From Nostoc sp. C052 (GTDB taxonomy: Bacteria; Cyanobacteriota; Cyanobacteriia; Cyanobacteriales; Nostocaceae), in NCBI RefSeq assembly GCF_013393905.1, contig NZ_CP040272.1:7511501-7575500 (forward strand): a stretch of DNA of 64,000 nt. The letters run 5' to 3'. Shown piece after piece: positions 15,867-24,110 of this stretch. The notes below the pieces were generated by a model. It was given only the letters and a program-made list of their open reading frames with translations. It made no database searches and had not been told where the DNA came from. The position numbers and the translations under genes are program-made. The first letter of the stretch is position 1; the number at the start of each line of letters is the position of its first letter.

Positions 15867-17285
15867 ATGACAAAACCAATAGAAGTCCGCAATCCCCGAA
15901 CTGGCAAATTTGACTACGTAATTATCCCGCCGCCTCCAAGGCTGGTGGTGCAACAATGTAAGCGGACGCGTCGGGCACAAGTTCGCTGGCAGCAGTTGGG
16001 TTTAGAGGGAAGAATTGAAGCTTTACAGCAGTGGAAACAGGCGATATTATCTGGACGCGATCGCCTCACAGAAGCTTTGGTAAATGATACCGGAAGATTA
16101 TCAACCTCAGTATTAGAAATAGATTCTTTCCTCTCTAGCATCGATCGCTGGTGTCGTTTAGCACCAGATTTGCTGCAAGAATCTGCCAAAAATACCGCCA
16201 TTCCGTTTATTGCCTTACAACAAACATCCGTGCCTTATCCCCTGGTTGGGGTAATTAGCCCGTGGAATTTTCCGCTGTTACTATCTACCATTGATACCAT
16301 TCCGGCATTGTTGGCGGGTTGTGCTGTCATTGTCAAACCTAGTGAAATTACTCCCCGCTTTGTAGCACCACTAATGACAGCACTCAACACCGTTCCCAAA
16401 CTGCACGACGTTTTAACTTTTGTTGAAGGAGCAGGTGCAACCGGATCTACTTTGATTGAAAATGTAGATTTGGTATGCTTTACAGGCAGTGTAGCCACAG
16501 GGAGAAAAGTTGCACAGGCGGCTGCAAAACAGTTTATTCCAGCCTTTTTGGAATTAGGAGGAAAAGATCCTGCGATCGTTTTAGAATCAGCCAACTTAGA
16601 ATTAGCAACCTCAGCTATATTGTGGGGTTCCGTCGTCAACACTGGACAGTCATGCCTCTCAATTGAGCGAATTTATGTTGCAGATTCCATATTTGAAAAG
16701 TTTTACCATCAACTAGTAACCAAAGCCCATCGCCTGCAATTAGCCTATCCCACAGTAGAGAGTGGAGAAATTGGCCCCATCATCGCCGAAAAACAAGCAG
16801 CCATTATTAGCGATCATCTCCTAGATGCAGTAGAAAAAGGAGCAGTTATTCACTGCGGCGGCGTCATAGAAGACTTAGGTGGTGGTTGGTGGTGTCGTCC
16901 CACAGTGCTTACTCAGGTTAATCATTCCATGAAAGTGATGACCGAAGAGACTTTTGGCCCCATTATGCCAGTGATGCCTTTTTCTACAGTAGAGGAAGCA
17001 GTATCTTTAGCCAATGACTCAATTTATGGATTAAGTGCTGCTGTATTTGCCTCGGAAGTCGAAGCCTTAGAAATTGCTCAACAGATAGATGCAGGTGCTA
17101 TCAGCATCAACGATGCTGGACTCACCGCTATGATGCACGAAGGAGAGAAAAACGCCTTCAAATTCTCCGGTTTGGGAGGTTCACGCATGGGTGCGGCGGC
17201 ACTGAAACGGTTCATGCGAAAAAAAGCTATTTTGATCAAAACCAACGCTACTAATGACCCCTGGTGGTTTGATAGTGAAGTATAA
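15867..17285 (+). CDS. NAD(P)-dependent aldehyde dehydrogenase
   Basis: The 472-residue protein has the complete ALDH signature set: PWNFPLLL with N134, FTGS in the cofactor site, FLELGGKDP with general base E229, and NTGQSCLS with catalytic C263. EETFGPIMPV and the C-terminal SGLGGSRMG follow. It oxidises an aldehyde to the acid; length and motifs suit a soluble class related to succinate-semialdehyde or aliphatic aldehyde dehydrogenases, but the substrate is not determinable. It is the third + strand gene after the RCCR-like and nitrilase-fold genes, separated by 97 bp that include a palindromic repeat, so co-transcription is uncertain. Confidence 0.92.
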   Translation: MTKPIEVRNPRTGKFDYVIIPPPPRLVVQQCKRTRRAQVRWQQLGLEGRIEALQQWKQAILSGRDRLTEALVNDTGRLSTSVLEIDSFLSSIDRWCRLAPDLLQESAKNTAIPFIALQQTSVPYPLVGVISPWNFPLLLSTIDTIPALLAGCAVIVKPSEITPRFVAPLMTALNTVPKLHDVLTFVEGAGATGSTLIENVDLVCFTGSVATGRKVAQAAAKQFIPAFLELGGKDPAIVLESANLELATSAILWGSVVNTGQSCLSIERIYVADSIFEKFYHQLVTKAHRLQLAYPTVESGEIGPIIAEKQAAIISDHLLDAVEKGAVIHCGGVIEDLGGGWWCRPTVLTQVNHSMKVMTEETFGPIMPVMPFSTVEEAVSLANDSIYGLSAAVFASEVEALEIAQQIDAGAISINDAGLTAMMHEGEKNAFKFSGLGGSRMGAAALKRFMRKKAILIKTNATNDPWWFDSEV

Positions 17286-17335
17286 ATACTTTTAATCAAC
17301 AAAAGGTAAGTTTTTAAGAGTAGTGTAATGTATTG

Positions 17336-17566
17336 ACTTACAATGCAATTGCATCGGCTCGCAATGCCATTGTTTCGGTTTGCAATGCAATTGCATCGGT
17401 TCGCAATGCAATTGCATCGGTTCGCAATGCTATTGTTTCGGCTCACAATGCAATTGCATCGGCTCACAATGCCATTGTTTCGGTTCGCAATGCCATTGTT
17501 TCGGCTCACAATGCTATTGTTTCGGCTCGCAATGCCATTGTATCGACTTACAATGTTAATGCTAAC
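17336..17566. repeat. 21-bp tandem repeat array, about 11 units
   Basis: A 21-bp unit (core CGCAATGCCATTGTTTCGG, varying at a few fixed positions) repeats about eleven times directly after the aldehyde dehydrogenase. Because 21 is a multiple of three, several frames on both strands stay open; the + frame would encode heptapeptides such as ARNAIVS. There is no convincing ribosome-binding site, so I treat it as a repeat rather than a gene. It is too regular and spacerless for a CRISPR array. Confidence 0.85.
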
Positions 17567-17652
17567 ATTCAGCAGTTTTTGTAGAGTAAGTACTACTGAC
17601 CTGCTCAAACGGTTATTACTACCTACGCTACGTTATTGAGAGGTGAATTGTA

Positions 17653-18099
17653 ATGTCTAATATTCGAGAAGGAATGCCCGTCCTTGCCCGTCATGAAGGA
17701 GATTGGGTAGGAACTTATACAGTAGTTGATACCGCAGGAAAAATCCTTGATAAGTATGAGTCTCACTTAAGTTGTCAATTTCCAGAAAATGGCCCTCATC
17801 CCTACTACCAGATTAATCGCTACAAATGGTCTGATGGTAAACAAGAAGAGCATGAATTTCCAGGAATCTATAAAGATAATAAACTTTGGTTTGACACCGA
17901 TCGCATTGACGGAAAAGCCTGGGAAGCCGATGATTCGATTGTTATTTTGCGGTTTAGTTATAAAACAAACGCAGAAATAAGCTTGTATGAAATGATTCAC
18001 ATTAGTCCTGACAATAACAATCGTGCCCGTACTTGGCATTGGTTTAAGAACAATCAAATCTTTCAACGCACCCTAATTCAAGAAGAACGGGTAAGATAG
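17653..18099 (+). CDS. Lipocalin-like protein of unknown function
   Basis: The 148-residue soluble protein opens with EGMPVLARHEGDWVGTYTVVD, a Gly-x-Trp-type start typical of lipocalin/calycin barrels, followed by alternating beta strands (YYQINRYKWSDG, LWFDTDRIDGKAWE, SIVILRFSYK). It resembles the DUF3598/CpcS-like calycin group of cyanobacteria, but it is shorter than most DUF3598 proteins and I am unsure of the exact family. The start ATG at 17653 lies 3 bp after GAATTGTA with GAGAGGTGA upstream as the likely ribosome-binding site. A hairpin terminator follows the stop. Confidence 0.6.
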   Translation: MSNIREGMPVLARHEGDWVGTYTVVDTAGKILDKYESHLSCQFPENGPHPYYQINRYKWSDGKQEEHEFPGIYKDNKLWFDTDRIDGKAWEADDSIVILRFSYKTNAEISLYEMIHISPDNNNRARTWHWFKNNQIFQRTLIQEERVR

Positions 18100-18136
18100 T
18101 AATTTCTCCCCTCAAAAATAAATTTCATTATTCTCC

Positions 18137-18160
18137 AGTCCGCGCAGGCGGACTTTGTTT
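18137..18160 (+). terminator. Hairpin with T-rich tail after the lipocalin-like gene
   Basis: AGTCCGC-GCAG-GCGGACT is a perfect 7-bp stem followed by TTGTTTG. It is positioned 38 bp after the stop of the gene at 17653-18099. The flanking text resembles a repeat seen elsewhere in Nostoc genomes. Confidence 0.6.
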
Positions 18161-18223
18161 GTGTAGCCACGATTTCTAGTCGTTAGGCTTTGATTTCCAA
18201 TCTCAACTTAGTAAGGTACACGC

Positions 18224-19636
18224 ATGGCCAGAGGTGACAAAATAAACTTTTCTACTCCTAGTGGATTTCCAGAGTTTCTTCCTAGCGAAAAGCGTCTAGA
18301 ATTACATTTGCTAGATATCATCCGCAGAGTTTTTGAAAGTTATGGATTTACACCCATTGAAACACCTGCTGTAGAACGTTTAGAAGTTCTGCAAGCTAAA
18401 GGTAATCAAGGTGACAATATCATTTATGGAATTGATCCTATCCTGCCACCAAATCGACAAGCTGAGAGAGATAAATCTGGCGAGACTGGGAGAGATAAAT
18501 CTAGCGAAACTGGTTCAGAATCCAGAGCTTTAAAGTTTGACCAAACAGTTCCTTTAGCAGCATACATTGCCCGTCACCTGAATGAGCTAATTTTCCCATT
18601 TGCTCGTTATCAAACAGATGTAGTTTTTCGCGGAGAACGGGCGAAAGATGGGCGTTTTCGTCAGTTTCGCCAATGCGATATTGATGTAGTAGCGCGTCGT
18701 GAACTCAGCTTGCTTTATGATGCTCAGATGCCTGCAATTATCACCGAGATATTTGAAACAATTAATATTGGTGATTTTCTAATTCGCATCAATAACCGCA
18801 AAGTTCTTACTGGTTTCTTTAAATCAGTAGGAATTGCCGAAAATCAAATTAAATCGTGTATTGCTATTGTTGATACTCTAGAAAAAATTGGTGAAAATAA
18901 AGTAAAGCAAGATTTAGAGAAAGAAGGAATTTTAGAAGAACAGGCGCAAAAAATAATTGAATTTATTAAAATTGACGGTTCTGTTGATGAAGTATTAGAT
19001 AAGCTTAAACATCTTGCCCAAAATCTGCCAGAAACAGAGCAATTGAGCTTAGGAATCACCGAATTAGAAACGGTAATTGCAGGAGTGCGTAATCTCGGAG
19101 TTGCCGAAAACCGTTTCTGTATTGATTTATCCATTGCCCGTGGTCTTGATTACTATACCGGCACAGTTTACGAAACAACCTTATTAGGACATGAAGCTTT
19201 AGGCAGTATTTGTTCTGGTGGTAGATATGAAGAATTAGTTGGGGTATTTTTGGGCGAAAAAATGCCTGGTGTAGGTATTTCTATTGGCTTAACTCGCTTA
19301 ATTAGTCGTTTGTTAAAAGCTGGTATTCTAAATACCTTAGCTGCGACACCAGCCCAAGTGATGGTAGTGAATATGCAGGAAGATTTAATGCCTACTTATT
19401 TAAAAGTTTCTCAACATCTGCGTCAGGCGGGAATTAATGTAATCACTAACTTTGATAAGCGTCCCTTGGGTAAACAATTTCAATTAGCAGACAAGCAAGG
19501 AATTCAATTTTGCGTAATTATTGGTTCTGAAGAAGCAGCAGCACAAAAGTCATCACTCAAAGATTTGAAAACAGGGGAGCAAGTAGAAGTGTTATTAGAA
19601 AACTTGGCTGAGGAAATTAAAAGAAGGCTTACCTAA
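18224..19636 (+). CDS. hisS: Histidine--tRNA ligase
   Basis: The 470-residue class II synthetase charges tRNA-His. It has the cyanobacterial-type N-terminus TPSGFPEFLPSEKRLEL, motif 2 VVFRGERAKDGRFRQFRQCDID, the histidine-specific RGLDYYTGTVYE near residue 305 and motif 3 around MPGVGISIGLTRL, plus a C-terminal anticodon-binding domain (VMVVNMQEDLMP onward). Compared with other cyanobacterial HisS that I recall, an extra segment is visible: an exact-length 24-bp tandem duplication at 18467-18514 gives RDKSGETG then RDKSSETG in a surface loop. It stands alone, with its start ATG at 18224 preceded by AGTAAGG. Confidence 0.96.
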   Translation: MARGDKINFSTPSGFPEFLPSEKRLELHLLDIIRRVFESYGFTPIETPAVERLEVLQAKGNQGDNIIYGIDPILPPNRQAERDKSGETGRDKSSETGSESRALKFDQTVPLAAYIARHLNELIFPFARYQTDVVFRGERAKDGRFRQFRQCDIDVVARRELSLLYDAQMPAIITEIFETINIGDFLIRINNRKVLTGFFKSVGIAENQIKSCIAIVDTLEKIGENKVKQDLEKEGILEEQAQKIIEFIKIDGSVDEVLDKLKHLAQNLPETEQLSLGITELETVIAGVRNLGVAENRFCIDLSIARGLDYYTGTVYETTLLGHEALGSICSGGRYEELVGVFLGEKMPGVGISIGLTRLISRLLKAGILNTLAATPAQVMVVNMQEDLMPTYLKVSQHLRQAGINVITNFDKRPLGKQFQLADKQGIQFCVIIGSEEAAAQKSSLKDLKTGEQVEVLLENLAEEIKRRLT

Positions 19637-19719
19637 AAATTGATTTATCGAGTAGCGACTGTCTATTGCGATGCATTATAGCTTTCGCCTCATATACCTT
19701 ACTTATTTGGAAGTATTTT

Positions 19720-19812
19720 ATGAGTTTGTCCGATCTCCCTAATCTCTGGGTTCCTTTAGCACTTTTAGGTTTAATTGTTATAGCTGCTGTATTTTTCAGC
19801 CGTAGTAATTGA
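19720..19812 (+). CDS. Small single-span membrane protein (30 residues)
   Basis: The ORF starts MSLSDLPNLWVPLALL and ends AVFFSRSN, a single hydrophobic helix with a short polar end. A good ribosome-binding site (GGAAG, 6 bases before the ATG) supports translation. It lies 83 bp downstream of hisS. The size and shape resemble the tiny subunits of photosynthetic and respiratory complexes (Psb, Pet, Ndh types), but I cannot match it to a named one. Confidence 0.5.
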   Translation: MSLSDLPNLWVPLALLGLIVIAAVFFSRSN

Positions 19813-20027
19813 TATTTAAACAATTCCAGAAACTAAGTCAGGTAAAGTAAAAGAAGATATTATTTTAGGTTTACATCCGCCGTATAAGCGTCCATATACA
19901 GGGTATGGAGTAGCCTAAAAAAAGTGCGCCCATAGTGCAGAAAATCTTTATCAACGGCAACTACTTGGTACGATAAAGTACAGAGTGTCACAACTTACTC
20001 TCAAGTAAACACAAAAGGAATGGGTAC

Positions 20028-20603
20028 ATGGGAAAAGGGAGATTAGAAGCATTCAGCGATGGGGTGATTGCTATCATCATCACTATCATGGTGCTGGAAA
20101 TCAAAGTGCCGCATGGGTTCGATTTAGCTGCGCTGCGTCCGCTAATCCCGGTATTTCTCAGCTATGTGCTGAGTTTTATTTATATTGGCATCTACTGGAA
20201 CAATCACCATCACCTATTACAAGCAGTCCGACAGGTTAATGGGCGTATACTTTGGGCTAATCTGCATTTGCTGTTTTGGTTGTCCTTAGTCCCCTTCGTC
20301 ACTGGCTGGATGGGCGAGAATCACTTTGCCGCCGTGCCAGTTGCCCTTTATGGTACGGTATTGTTGTTGGCTGCGATCGCCTACTACATTCTTAGCCGTG
20401 CCCTCGTTTCTCACCACGGTAGGGATTCAACTCTAGCGATCGCAATCGGTGAAGACTTCAAAGGGAAAGTATCAGTAGTTTTCTATGCTGTGGCAATTCC
20501 ACTTGCCTTTGTGAACTCATGGTTGGCTTGTGCATTTTACGTTTTAGTTGCAATCATCTGGCTTATCCCAGATCGTCGCATTGAGAAGACTCTCACTTCC
20601 TAA
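20028..20603 (+). CDS. TMEM175-family (DUF1211) integral membrane protein, putative K+ channel
   Basis: The 191-residue protein begins with RLEAFSDGVIAIIITIMVLEIKVP, the family's signature first helix with the FSDG motif that lines the pore. About six hydrophobic segments follow, consistent with one six-helix repeat. Bacterial TMEM175 proteins assemble as tetramers and conduct potassium. The ATG at 20028 follows AAAAGGAATGGGTAC. It ends 17 bp before the 3' end of the convergent dus gene. The function is known from the family and not tested here. Confidence 0.88.
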   Translation: MGKGRLEAFSDGVIAIIITIMVLEIKVPHGFDLAALRPLIPVFLSYVLSFIYIGIYWNNHHHLLQAVRQVNGRILWANLHLLFWLSLVPFVTGWMGENHFAAVPVALYGTVLLLAAIAYYILSRALVSHHGRDSTLAIAIGEDFKGKVSVVFYAVAIPLAFVNSWLACAFYVLVAIIWLIPDRRIEKTLTS

Positions 20604-20620
20604 ACTAATTACGAGTTATT

Positions 20621-21676
20621 TTAAAGCATTACCAAACTACCTTGTGGTTCTTCTTCAAGTTCATAACCATTGGCCAATTTTTCAATTGTTTGGTCAATCA
20701 TTGCCAAACCCTGATCTACTTTTTCAACTAAACTTAGCTGTCCTCGAAGTTCGGCAGCACCAACGAAACCCTTAGCATACCAAGTCATGTGCTTACGAGC
20801 TTGACGTACACCGCGATCGCCTTTATATTCCCACAAGGCTTGTAAATGATCTCTTGCACATTCCAAACGCTGAATCGGGGTAGGTGTCGGTAATATCTCC
20901 CCAGTTTTCAGGAAGTGATCGATTTCTCCCACCAAAAATGGATAACCCAAAGTTCCACGAGAACACATAACACCATCAGCGCCAGTCTGTTCTAAACATT
21001 TCACCGCCGCTTCAACAGAAAAAATATCTCCGTTCCCAATTACTGGAATAGAAAGCACTTCTTTGACACGGGTAATCCATTCCCAACGGGCATTACCGTT
21101 GTACCCTTGGGCGCGAGTGCGTCCATGTACTGTAATCATTTTTGCCCCGGCATCTTCCATCCGCTTGGCAAAGTCGAGAATCGTAATTTCGTTATCATTC
21201 CAGCCAATACGGGTTTTTACTGTCACGGGGACATCAACAGCTTTTACCACTTCCCGCACAATTGCTTCTGCTACTTCTGGTTGCCGCAACAACGAAGAAC
21301 CACCACCATTTTTAGTGATTTTATTAACCGGACAACCCATATTAATATCAACAGTATCAGCACCTTCGGCAACTGCCTTGATTGCTGCTTCTGCTAAGAA
21401 ATCTGGACGACAATCAAATAGTTGAACACTAATTGGACGCTCATTTTGGTCTACCTCCATGATTTTGGGTAATTGCTTGACATAATGCAACCCCGTAGCA
21501 TTCACCATTTCGGTATACATCATTGAATCTGGGGCATAGCGACGCACGATACGGCGAAACACCATATCTGTCACTCCAGATAGAGGCGACTGGAGAACCC
21601 GACTTTTGACCTCAAAGGAGCCAATCTTTAAGGGTTGGGAAAGTCTAGCTTGGAGAATGGGAGAGAGCGAAATCAT
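20621..21676 (-). CDS. dus: tRNA-dihydrouridine synthase (DusB/NifR3 type)
   Basis: The 351-residue FMN enzyme reduces uridines in the tRNA D-loop with NADPH. Visible motifs are SPLSGVTDMVFRRIVR at the TIM-barrel start, INMGCPVNKITKNGGGS with the catalytic Cys, VKTRIGW, TVHGRTRAQGYNG, and a phosphate-binding IPVIGNGDIFS. The C-terminal helical domain contains the RQARKHMTWY segment. Length and motifs fit the DusB/NifR3 branch. It is convergent with the TMEM175 gene and transcribed in the same direction as the Nit-type amidase about 200 bp upstream. Confidence 0.92.
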   Translation of the reverse strand: MISLSPILQARLSQPLKIGSFEVKSRVLQSPLSGVTDMVFRRIVRRYAPDSMMYTEMVNATGLHYVKQLPKIMEVDQNERPISVQLFDCRPDFLAEAAIKAVAEGADTVDINMGCPVNKITKNGGGSSLLRQPEVAEAIVREVVKAVDVPVTVKTRIGWNDNEITILDFAKRMEDAGAKMITVHGRTRAQGYNGNARWEWITRVKEVLSIPVIGNGDIFSVEAAVKCLEQTGADGVMCSRGTLGYPFLVGEIDHFLKTGEILPTPTPIQRLECARDHLQALWEYKGDRGVRQARKHMTWYAKGFVGAAELRGQLSLVEKVDQGLAMIDQTIEKLANGYELEEEPQGSLVML

Positions 21677-21772
21677 ACAAAAAATTAAAACTTACTTATG
21701 CGGATGAAAAATAGCAGGAATATTTAGGGGTATTTGTCATCACTGCTCATTTTAGGTTACGTATCCGGTAAA

Positions 21773-21866
21773 GGGCATTGGGCATTGAAAAGAGGCAGAA
21801 GGGCGGGGTGCAGGGTGCGGAAGGGAAAACTCTTCTCCCTTGCTCCCTGCTCCCCTGCTTCTTCCC
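21773..21866. repeat. Dispersed GC-rich repeat, copy 1
   Basis: A roughly 94-bp block beginning GGGCATTGGGCATTGAAAAG and continuing with purine-rich then CT-rich sequence recurs at 24007-24100. The G-rich and C-rich halves could pair. It lies against the 3' end of the amidase gene. Confidence 0.8.
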
Positions 21867-21872
21867 CAGTCT

Positions 21873-22685
21873 CTAGAACACCCGATGCTGTAAAGAGGGC
21901 ATTTGACGGCGGACTTGTTCTAGCCTAGTAGGCTTGATTTCTGCGATCGCAATTCCCGGTTTTTCTCCAGCATCGGCTAAAATTACACCCCAAGGGTCAA
22001 TAATGACGGCGTGGCCGTGGGTTAGGCGGCGACCGTAGTTATTCCCCGTTTGGGCAGGAGCAATGACGTAAGCGGTATTTTCGATGGCTCTGGCTTGTAG
22101 TAGTACTTGCCAGTGGTCTTTGCCTGTAAAGGCGGTAAAGGCGGCGGGAATAAAGATAACATCGGCTCCCTTATCTGCCAGATGACGATACAGTTCCGGG
22201 AAGCGGACATCATAACAAATAGAAAGCCCTAGATTACCGAGTTTTTCTGAGAAATACACGGGGGGTAGTTGCGTACCAGCCACAACTGTGCTGGATTCGC
22301 GATAGGTGTTGCCGTCGGGGACATCAACATCAAATAGGTGTACCTTGTAGTAGCGGGCAAGTTCTTCACCGCTGGGATCGATGAGTAGAGTAGTGTTATA
22401 AACTTTGCCTGTATTATCTACCGGAAGTGGAAAGCTGCCGCCCAAGATCGTAATTTGAAAGCGTTGGGCCATTTTTTTGAGAAATTTTTCACTTTCAAGA
22501 GCGATCGCATCCCCTTGTGCGAGTTTATCTTTTTCTTCTCCCATATAGGAAAAGTTTTCTGGCAAACCCACCAATTCAGCACCTTGACGCACGGCAAGCT
22601 CTATTAATTCTTCTGCCTGTGCCAAATTTTTCTGTAAATCGGGCACACTGGTCAATTGAATAGCGGCGGCTAAATAAGACTTCAT
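21873..22685 (-). CDS. Carbon-nitrogen hydrolase (Nit-type omega-amidase / deaminated-glutathione amidase-like)
   Basis: The 270-residue nitrilase-superfamily enzyme has the intact triad: Glu in VGLPENFSYMG, Lys in RYYKVHLFDVD and Cys in LGLSICYDVRFPELYR. The VHLFDVD and SICYDVRFPE context is typical of the Nit1/Nit2 group, which repairs deaminated glutathione or hydrolyses alpha-keto acid amides. It is cytosolic with no signal peptide. It contrasts with the nitrilase-fold protein at 14735-15769, whose Cys and Lys are replaced. An upstream gap of over 700 bp separates it from trxA. Confidence 0.9.
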   Translation of the reverse strand: MKSYLAAAIQLTSVPDLQKNLAQAEELIELAVRQGAELVGLPENFSYMGEEKDKLAQGDAIALESEKFLKKMAQRFQITILGGSFPLPVDNTGKVYNTTLLIDPSGEELARYYKVHLFDVDVPDGNTYRESSTVVAGTQLPPVYFSEKLGNLGLSICYDVRFPELYRHLADKGADVIFIPAAFTAFTGKDHWQVLLQARAIENTAYVIAPAQTGNNYGRRLTHGHAVIIDPWGVILADAGEKPGIAIAEIKPTRLEQVRRQMPSLQHRVF

Positions 22686-22984
22686 AGATTCAACAACGAA
22701 CAGTTGATTTATGGAAGATAGATTATCAAAATATATCGCTACTTCAACATCTGTGGAACTTAATTAGAAATACATCAGTGTTGATTTTCTCTAACAGACT
22801 TGTTTTATTGCTGATTTTAATCTGTCTCTAGGTTCTAGCAAACTGAGCAAGATTGCAATTAGGTTGTGATCAAACCCTGATAAAAGCTGTCTAGTGTGAA
22901 TTCATCTGTTGCAATCATTTTTCAAATTAGTATAAATTTTTTATTTATGGATTTATTTATGGGGATTGTTAATTTTGAATGATA

Positions 22985-23010
22985 AATTATCCAATATTGT
23001 GGGGTGGGCA
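22985..23010. repeat. Partial MITE end
   Basis: AATTATCCAATATTGTGGGG TGGGC matches one terminal part of the MITE at 38409-38536, so a solo end or a decayed copy lies here. Just upstream, 22909-22936 (TTGCAATCATTTTTCAAATT...) recurs at 36758-36786. Confidence 0.65.
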
Positions 23011-23024
23011 TCTTGCCATTGGTA

Positions 23025-23201
23025 TCAACTTAACGTGAAAGCTAGCCTAGAATCAGCTTTTAGATATTTTTACGTTTGCCTCGTTTGCCTCGTTCTCAGT
23101 CGGAGACTGGGAATGCCGTCCTGGAGGCAGAGCCGCTTTTGAGTTGCATTTCCAGCCTCCGGCTGGAAACGAGGTTTTAAAGGAGTTTCAGCTTAAGTTG
23201 A
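23025..23201. mobile_element. MITE-like element with internal hairpins
   Basis: Imperfect terminal inverted repeats (TCAACTTAACGTGAAAGC and the complement of GAGTTTCAGCTTAAGTTGA) enclose hairpin-forming blocks based on CAGTCGGAGACTG, GGAGGCAGAGCC and CCAGCCTCCGGCTGG. The internal block is close to that of the element at 60643-60826, although the terminal repeats differ. The rest of the 22686-23421 spacer shows no gene. Confidence 0.6.
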
Positions 23202-23312
23202 CTTTTGCCTTGCGGTAGATATTAGCGTATAGAAATTGGTAGTGCAGAAATTAGGGAATTGTTTTTGAGGTAGAAAACTCCTAAAAATCTTCTGAAACTG
23301 TATACAAATGTA

Positions 23313-23355
23313 AACAAGTCTGGGAGACGAGGAATTGGTGTCTCTCAAACTTGTT
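23313..23355 (-). terminator. Hairpin downstream of trxA
   Basis: CAAGTCTGGGAGAC pairs with GTCTCTCAAACTTG across an 11-base loop, about 70 bp beyond the trxA stop on the minus strand. The minus-strand text after it (TTTGTATAC) is T-rich but not a clean T-run. Confidence 0.45.
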
Positions 23356-23421
23356 TATAAAAATTAACTTAAAGTTAGAAAAAAATGGATAACTCAAGAG
23401 GATTTTATTGCCGATTGAGTT

Positions 23422-23745
23422 TCAAAGATGCTTTTCGAGAGTGGAAGCCAATGTAGTTTTAGGCACGGCGCCGACCACCATATCGACTTTGTGTCCACCC
23501 TTAAAAATCATTAACGTGGGAATGCTGCGGATGCCGTACTGACTAGCAACTTGAGGATTTTCATCTGTGTTGACTTTTACGACCTTTATTTGACCTTTGT
23601 ACTGTTCGGAAATTTCATCGACAACAGGAGCTACCATACGGCATGGTCCGCACCAGGGTGCCCAAAAGTCCACTAAAACAGGTACATCGCTTTCGAGTAC
23701 TTCTTGCTTAAAACTAGAATCGGTAACTTGTGCGGCTGCTGACAT
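23422..23745 (-). CDS. trxA: Thioredoxin
   Basis: The start is ATG at 23745 (MSAAAQVTDSSF); the in-frame TTG at 23763 is upstream of the conserved N-terminus. The 107-residue product has the active site FWAPWCGPCRMV, the cis-Pro IPTLMIF and typical thioredoxin length. It reduces disulfides in the cytosol with electrons from ferredoxin- or NADPH-thioredoxin reductase. It is transcribed in the same direction as guaB3, with the Yfr1 RNA gene between them, an arrangement well known in cyanobacteria. Confidence 0.97.
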   Translation of the reverse strand: MSAAAQVTDSSFKQEVLESDVPVLVDFWAPWCGPCRMVAPVVDEISEQYKGQIKVVKVNTDENPQVASQYGIRSIPTLMIFKGGHKVDMVVGAVPKTTLASTLEKHL

Positions 23746-23867
23746 GCCTAAAACCTTCGCCAATAATATCTGAGCTTGGTGAAAATTCTACCATAGCAAA
23801 AACCTCAGCTTGGAGGTAGAGGATGTACATTTGCAAAGAAGCTCTAGAATTTATTTACAAACATAAG

Positions 23868-23934
23868 GAACCGCCCGAACAGTAGTCCGGGCGGAGTGTG
23901 GTGTGAGGAGTGAACGGAAACATGCGTCTCCGCT
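23868..23934 (-). ncRNA. yfr1: Yfr1 small RNA
   Basis: On the minus strand a 5' hairpin (GCGGAGAC-GCAT-GTTTCCGT, 8 bp with G-U pairs) is followed by an unpaired CACTCCTCACACC. A strong 3' hairpin (CCGCCCGGA...TTCGGGCGG) with a U-containing tail follows. The CACTCCTCACACC core between two hairpins is the hallmark of Yfr1, and its position between guaB-type and trxA genes is the published location in many cyanobacteria. Yfr1 pairs with outer-membrane protein mRNAs through the CU-rich loop. The exact 5' end is approximate. Confidence 0.92.
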
Positions 23935-24006
23935 ATCTCCATTGTAGGTGACATATCGGATTTTTCCAGCAATTGTTTGGGGGCTGGAAAAATTTATTGA
24001 AGAATT

Positions 24007-24100
24007 GGGCATTGGGCATTGAAAAGAGGCAGAGGGGCGGGGTGCGGGGGGCAGAGGGGAAAACTCTGCTCCCTTGCTTCTTCCTGGCTCCCTTATCTCC
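24007..24100. repeat. Dispersed GC-rich repeat, copy 2
   Basis: Second copy of the block at 21773-21866, starting GGGCATTGGGCATTGAAAAG. It ends just before the guaB3 stop codon. Confidence 0.8.
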
Positions 24101-24110
24101 TTAAATCCCT

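Noticed and set aside
17336..17566. Possible CRISPR array
   Set aside because: The units are contiguous 21-bp repeats with no unique spacers, and there are no cas genes in the window.
17078..17639. Three overlapping ORFs across the 21-bp array as genes
   Set aside because: They are open only because the unit length is a multiple of three and lacks stops; none has a ribosome-binding site or a non-repeat domain.
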